The notes below the pieces were generated by a model that saw only the letters and a list, made by a program, of their open reading frames with translations, was not told the DNA's origin and made no database searches. The position numbers and the translations under genes are program-made. This document shows, in pieces, positions 59,788 to 64,000 of a stretch of 64,000 nt of DNA (position 1 is its first letter; every line of letters starts with the position of its first letter). The DNA lies in the NCBI GenBank assembly GCA_963693285.1, contig OY848928.1, positions 5,795,827 to 5,859,826 on the forward strand, written 5' to 3'. The DNA comes from Xestospongia muta (taxonomy: Eukaryota > Porifera > Demospongiae > Haplosclerida > Petrosiidae).

Positions 59788-61742
59788 TTACTCCTTTTTG
59801 AGTAGAGATGCTGTTTCCCACGCATTTAACCAGATTTCACCAGATTCCTTCAATGATCTTATGATATCACCAAATGCAGTCCAGACTGGTTTTAATTGAT
59901 AGTCTAATCCATATTTCTTACAGAATTCTATTACATATGGTTGGACCTTGATGAAGTTATGACGTGGCATTGTTGGAAATAGACTATATACCATATATGG
60001 TCATCATATCAAGTTATTGTAACTTACTGATGTTCTATTTGGAAGTTCAAATGACCCAAAAACCAATCCCAAAATAAACTAGACTCAGCATTACAAGTTC
60101 CCGCCAACTAGTGGTAGATTAATTAAGAGGAGGTGTGATAATATATCTAACCTGCAATGTTACCCAGTCTCTTCGTTGATCCACGTTTATTTCCATTGGT
60201 ATGTGACTTATTTGTGTAGCCCATGTAAACCAGTGACTCTCAAAAAACCTACATATATTATTATACGTATTACATAAATAGGATATGCTGTTTACAACAT
60301 GCATATTATAACATGCACTAAGAATGTTTATAACATGTATATCACATGTAATTCACATGTGATATACATGTATATAATGTGTCTACCTCACAAAGAAATA
60401 TAGTTTGAATGATCCCCAAAATCCTCCAAGTAGTGGAGAAAACATAAAATGCCATCGATATATAAACCCAAGCATCCACAATATATCCTATATATAAATA
60501 CGTAACTATGGCAACCATGGTATTGTCCTATACCTGCCATTTTTTGCTTTTAAATAAATAAATAACCACATCGATATGAAAATAGATTGGTAGCAGTAAA
60601 GGTGGAAGGGCTGCAGTAATAAGAGGGTTGGGCTAGTTATTAAGTTATGTTTATTATCTCACTAAAGAAGAAGTATCTGTGTTGATAGTGATAAGGTAAT
60701 TTACCCCAATGGCGTTTACCCCACTATATAATGACATAAAATGGACAAGAGATATGTATTGATATAATACCTTTTCAGGTACAATTTTACCCAAAAGAAA
60801 AGCATAGCCGATAGTAATATCAGGATCTTTAAGAAACTAATGAATAATAAATTATTATTTAATTGGTGGGTGTGGTTACTAACCACATTAGGTTTAGCAT
60901 GGTGCTGATAATGTCGGAAGTTCCACCATCCACTGGACACGCCCTTTGACCATCCAATGGAGATATCATGGACAATACGATTTAATGTGGAGCTGTTGAA
61001 AACACTGCGATGACCAAAGTCATGTTGTAACCATCCTGCTTGAGCCTAGAAATATTGGTTCAATTTGAAATGGACAATCTCTCTTAATTTTACTTGGGAT
61101 GTCACTAAACATAGAGTAGCAGTTAAGTATGGTATCCACCCAGTACCATACCACCATAAGATAGCAAACCCCAGTATCTCAAGGAGTACAATATGAGCAA
61201 ACATGAACCCAAAATAGAAGGGATTAACTTTGAAATACCCCTATAATTAGAATCAATAATGACAAATATTATCTTGTACTGGTACCTTTTGAATGAGGTC
61301 TTCTCTTAGTCTCAAAAAGTCTTTATTTATTTCAGTTAACTATGTGTTATATATGAGGTTATCATTAGTTGTCACACCTAGTTACTTACCTCTCTCTCCT
61401 CTTCCACAATATCACCAATATAAAACCTACTCAAGTGACCACGTACAAGTTTCTTGTTATTATGAAAAGACTCAAAGGCAAGCTACAAATAATGGATTAT
61501 TTAACACTAGTTTTGCAAGTTATAATACAAACTGTAGCATCTTCTCCTCCATAATGTTGTATGAGCTTCTTTCCACCAGGATGATGTTTTAACCAGTTAG
61601 TAACATCATAGACTTTACCATCAATAATAATCCATAAATCTTGAGGTGTCTTGTGCAGAGCTACTTCTCCTCTAGTATATTCTGCAGATTGAGTGTTCTT
61701 AATATTAGACTCCTTGATATCAGCTACCAGTGAAGTAGACAT
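59788..61742 (-). CDS. FADS: Front-end fatty acid desaturase with cytochrome b5 domain
   Basis: ER membrane delta-5/delta-6-type acyl desaturase. Start at 61742 ([12 protein letters not shown]). N-terminal cytochrome b5: [22 protein letters not shown] (heme His in HPGG) and GGEDATLAFESFH (second heme His). Desaturase part: TM helices ([20 protein letters not shown]), first histidine box in [13 protein letters not shown], second in [12 protein letters not shown] (near 60900), third in [17 protein letters not shown] (near 60000, His pair split by an intron after CA). The Q in place of the first His of box 3 is the hallmark of front-end desaturases. Regiospecificity cannot be read from sequence. 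Length, about 440 aa, is normal. At least nine exons. Confidence 0.92.
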
Positions 61743-62546
61743 TACTGTCTTTAGCCCTAACTGGAGTGACCTTTCTCATCACCTCATGACCTTTCTCTAA
61801 TAGCATTCATAATTAAATCAAAATGAAAAAAATATTCATAGGAAAAATATAAAGAAAATATAAAAAACATTTACAAGAACATGTTTGATAATGAGATGTC
61901 ATTGTCTGCTGGTCATTTCCAACTAAACACTTTATGCTCAGTGTCACATGCTTCATATCTTGTGTTAGTGTGGGTAGTTTTAGAGGTAGAGCTAAAGATT
62001 GCTCACCAAGACCTTGTTTTAGATCCTGGCTAGCCTAGGGTCAGTCAATTGTTGTAATCTATGTATCCATTTGTATGTGTCCATTAAATATAATATTCCT
62101 TTGATTGTAATAACTTGGTAATTGATAGGTGTGGTCAAATGTATCCTATAATTGATTATTATGGTTGTGTACCTCAACCTGATACTACCAGTATTAGGCT
62201 CCTTCCATGTTATTTGGTGGTGCTGGACCACTCCCTTTATTTAATATAATCTTGGCTTTGTGCCCAGGTATTTGCTTTTGTGGATTACTATTGTTTAACA
62301 AACTATGAAATTGTTATAATTGCTTGTCAGAAAAGGATAGAGTTAATAGTGTCAAAAGTAACCACATCTTTAACACTCTCATCATTAGAATTAGCTACGA
62401 TAATGGTTTCTTCCTCAAATGACATTTTATATCAACCTGTGATTAGTAATTTTATTAAAATATAAATTATTCATAGCATTCAGAATATAAAGAGATACAA
62501 AAAGATAAAGATATGAAGAATGTACCTAATTACATAATACAACATA
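61743..62546. other. Intergenic region with possible gene remnant
   Basis: 804 bp. On the minus strand there are three disconnected open stretches: 62346-62438 (MSFEEETIIVANSNDES..., stops after 30 codons), about 62150-62230 (ITWKEPNTGSIRLRYTT, resembling a fibronectin III strand) and about 61870-62025 (ALPLKLPTLTQDMKHVTLSI, SHYQTCSCKC). No splice model joins them convincingly. They may be a decayed extracellular gene or unspliced fragments. Confidence 0.35.
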
Positions 62547-64000
62547 TCATGGTGTCTTTTGTAATGGAGTAGGTCCTTGTATTGACTGGTGTATCGCATC
62601 AACCCATCTAATAATAGGAAATAACATTATTACAAGTCACATGATATGACATCATATCACATGACTCACTCATGCTATACATACCTTTCTCTTTCACTAT
62701 CAAACTCTGTGTAGAAATTAATTGTTTTAAGAGAGTTATCCTTTGGTACAGCATGAAAATAATATCGTTTGTCTTTACTTCTACCACAAGAGACTTCATA
62801 TCCTTGTAAATTAAGGACACCTTGAGCTGTTCTGTTTGCCATATTAGAATAAAAGAAGAGCTGTTTACACTAAACAATAAAAGACAGCTGTTATAATATA
62901 TTGCACAAGATGTTACAATTGATATTTACTTTAAGAATGCAATATGTTCTTTTCCAACCGAGTAATCCTTTGCCTTGTTTGTATATGTTCCCATAACATT
63001 CTGGATCTTTAATTGATAGTGCACTTACACTGACATTTTGTGCACTTCCTGTTATATGGACTTGTTCCTAAGAGATACATAATATAAGTAATATCATCAT
63101 TATCATCATACTATTAGTATCATTAAGCTATTAGTATGATAATAGCATTAGTATCTTCATACTATTAGTATCATTAAGCTATTAGTATGATAATAGCATT
63201 AGTATCTTCATACTATTAGTATCATTAAGCTATTAGTATGATCAAACTATCAATATGATCATGTTGTTAATATCATCAAGCTGTTAGTATGATCATGCTA
63301 TTAGTATTATTAAACTGTTAGTATCATCATGCTGTTAGTATTATCAAACTGTTAGTATCATCATGCTATTAGCTAAGATAGCAAGTATGAATAAAGGGAA
63401 GTGCTTTTATAGACATAACAGCTGGTCTCAAAACAAGACAGGTGTGTTTTTAAGAATAAAAGGGAACACATGTCTTTTGATAAAACATCAACTCAAAAGA
63501 CCTCAAAGTTCTGTGAGTATGAAGGACTTACTCTATTTTCCAAATTGGCAGCTTCAGTAAATACTTGTGCCCATCTTCACAAGGGAACATAAACAACATT
63601 ATTGGCTCAAGAAAATGGTTACCTTTTCATTTCTGTTTCATCTTCTGCAGCAAAATAGTATGTTCTTACTCCACCTTTAGTCGCCTTAAAAGCATATAGA
63701 CGTTTGACATCACTACCTGCTTTGCTAATAGTATAATGATGTAGAACAATAGCACCCAATGGACGAGATGTATCCTATAAAGATGTATAGACTATACTGT
63801 TGTTAGGTGTGTTATATGTATTATAGTAAATGAAGTCTGCCTAGTTCACTAGGTTATATAAACTTCCTGGCATTTTACAAATTTCTCATAGCATGTTTCT
63901 ATTTAAATAAATCTAATATATTATACATTCATATATACTTACATCAGGTGAGGGATAGTAATAAGCTACACAATCATCACGAACTACAAACCATCTTTGA
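62547..64000 (-). CDS. Tandem PH-domain protein, 3' part
   Basis: C-terminal part of a protein with two PH domains; the 5' end is beyond the window. Exons include 63943-64000 (QRWFVVRDDCVAYYYPSPD), 63623-63774, 63532-63574, about 62930-63068, about 62687-62875 and 62547 to about 62607. The first PH ends PLGAIVLHHYTIS, LYAFKATKGGVRTYYFAAED, MKRWAQVFTEA, which resembles the PEPP/PLEKHA type (RTYYF, K near the loop). The second PH reads GNIYKQGKGLLGWKRTYCIL, YSNMANRTAQGVLNLQGYE, YYFHAVPKD, EFDSERERWVDAI. The stop follows LQKTP at 62547. It probably binds phosphoinositides and bridges membranes to a complex; identity is not resolved. Confidence 0.75.
63095..63375 (+). repeat. TTAGTATCAT/TAGTATGAT imperfect repeat
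   Basis: About 275 bp of imperfect repeats of AGTATCATTAAGCTATT and TAGTATGATAATAGCATT, with a 56-58 bp higher-order period, within an intron of the tandem-PH gene. Confidence 0.85.

Overview
This is a gene-dense, AT-rich animal genome. Introns are very short (many are 38-60 nt) and intergenic gaps are often about 100 bp. The gene set includes Hippo kinase (STK3/4), a Pygopus-type PHD protein, Tribbles, UBR5, ASAP, KIF13B, EBAG9, SPAG1 and THEG, which is metazoan. Compact introns, AT-rich simple repeats and lineage-specific EGF receptors of a type I cannot assign to bilaterian families point to a demosponge, most likely Amphimedon or a relative. That species call is inference; I could not search a database.

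Layout, left to right. 365-4834 (+) 3' part of an arylsulfatase; 4945-7589 (-) RIOK3; 7859-9254 (+) EMC2; 9484-17417 (-) KIF13B; 17735-18454 (+) unrecognised conserved-looking protein; 18574-21423 (-) TTC39; 21530-22677 (+) MRNIP; 22774-27612 (+) SPAG1; about 27760-28412 (+) remnant of a membrane receptor; 28583-30097, 30732-31953 and 32232-34281 (+) three tandem paralogous EGF-repeat single-pass receptors; 34837-37823 (-) ERICH3-like; 38004-39776 (-) STK3/4 (Hippo); 39878-41040 (+) AASDHPPT; 41107-42080 (-) THEG-like; 42116-42808 (+) EBAG9; 42865-44099 (-) eEF1D; 44201-48457 (+) ASAP; 48790-49811 (-) Tribbles; 50548-59257 (-) UBR5; 59320-59674 (+) short Pygopus-like PHD protein; 59788-61742 (-) front-end fatty acid desaturase; 62547-64000 (-) 3' part of a tandem-PH protein.

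Most genes alternate in direction, giving head-to-head pairs 36-318 bp apart (likely shared promoters) and tail-to-tail pairs 56-333 bp apart. These are mostly unrelated housekeeping and signalling genes, so there is no functional operon. The one family cluster is the receptor array at 27.8-34.3 kb, which shares an N-terminal extracellular domain I do not recognise.

Most unusual signals: (1) seven perfect 80-bp copies inside SPAG1, each a 39-nt in-frame mini-exon plus a 41-nt intron with its own splice sites; (2) the receptor array with its unassigned domain and phase-1 exon modules; (3) a short GACCACACCCAC-like word scattered through the window, sitting at intron donors and inside coding exons; (4) UBR5 without the expected MLLE domain; (5) THEG and EBAG9 head-to-head with about 35 bp between start codons.

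Exon coordinates were read by eye from splice signals and reading frame. Where all exons of a gene are listed the total length was checked to be a multiple of three. For KIF13B, TTC39, ASAP, UBR5 and the desaturase only the ends and selected exons were worked out.
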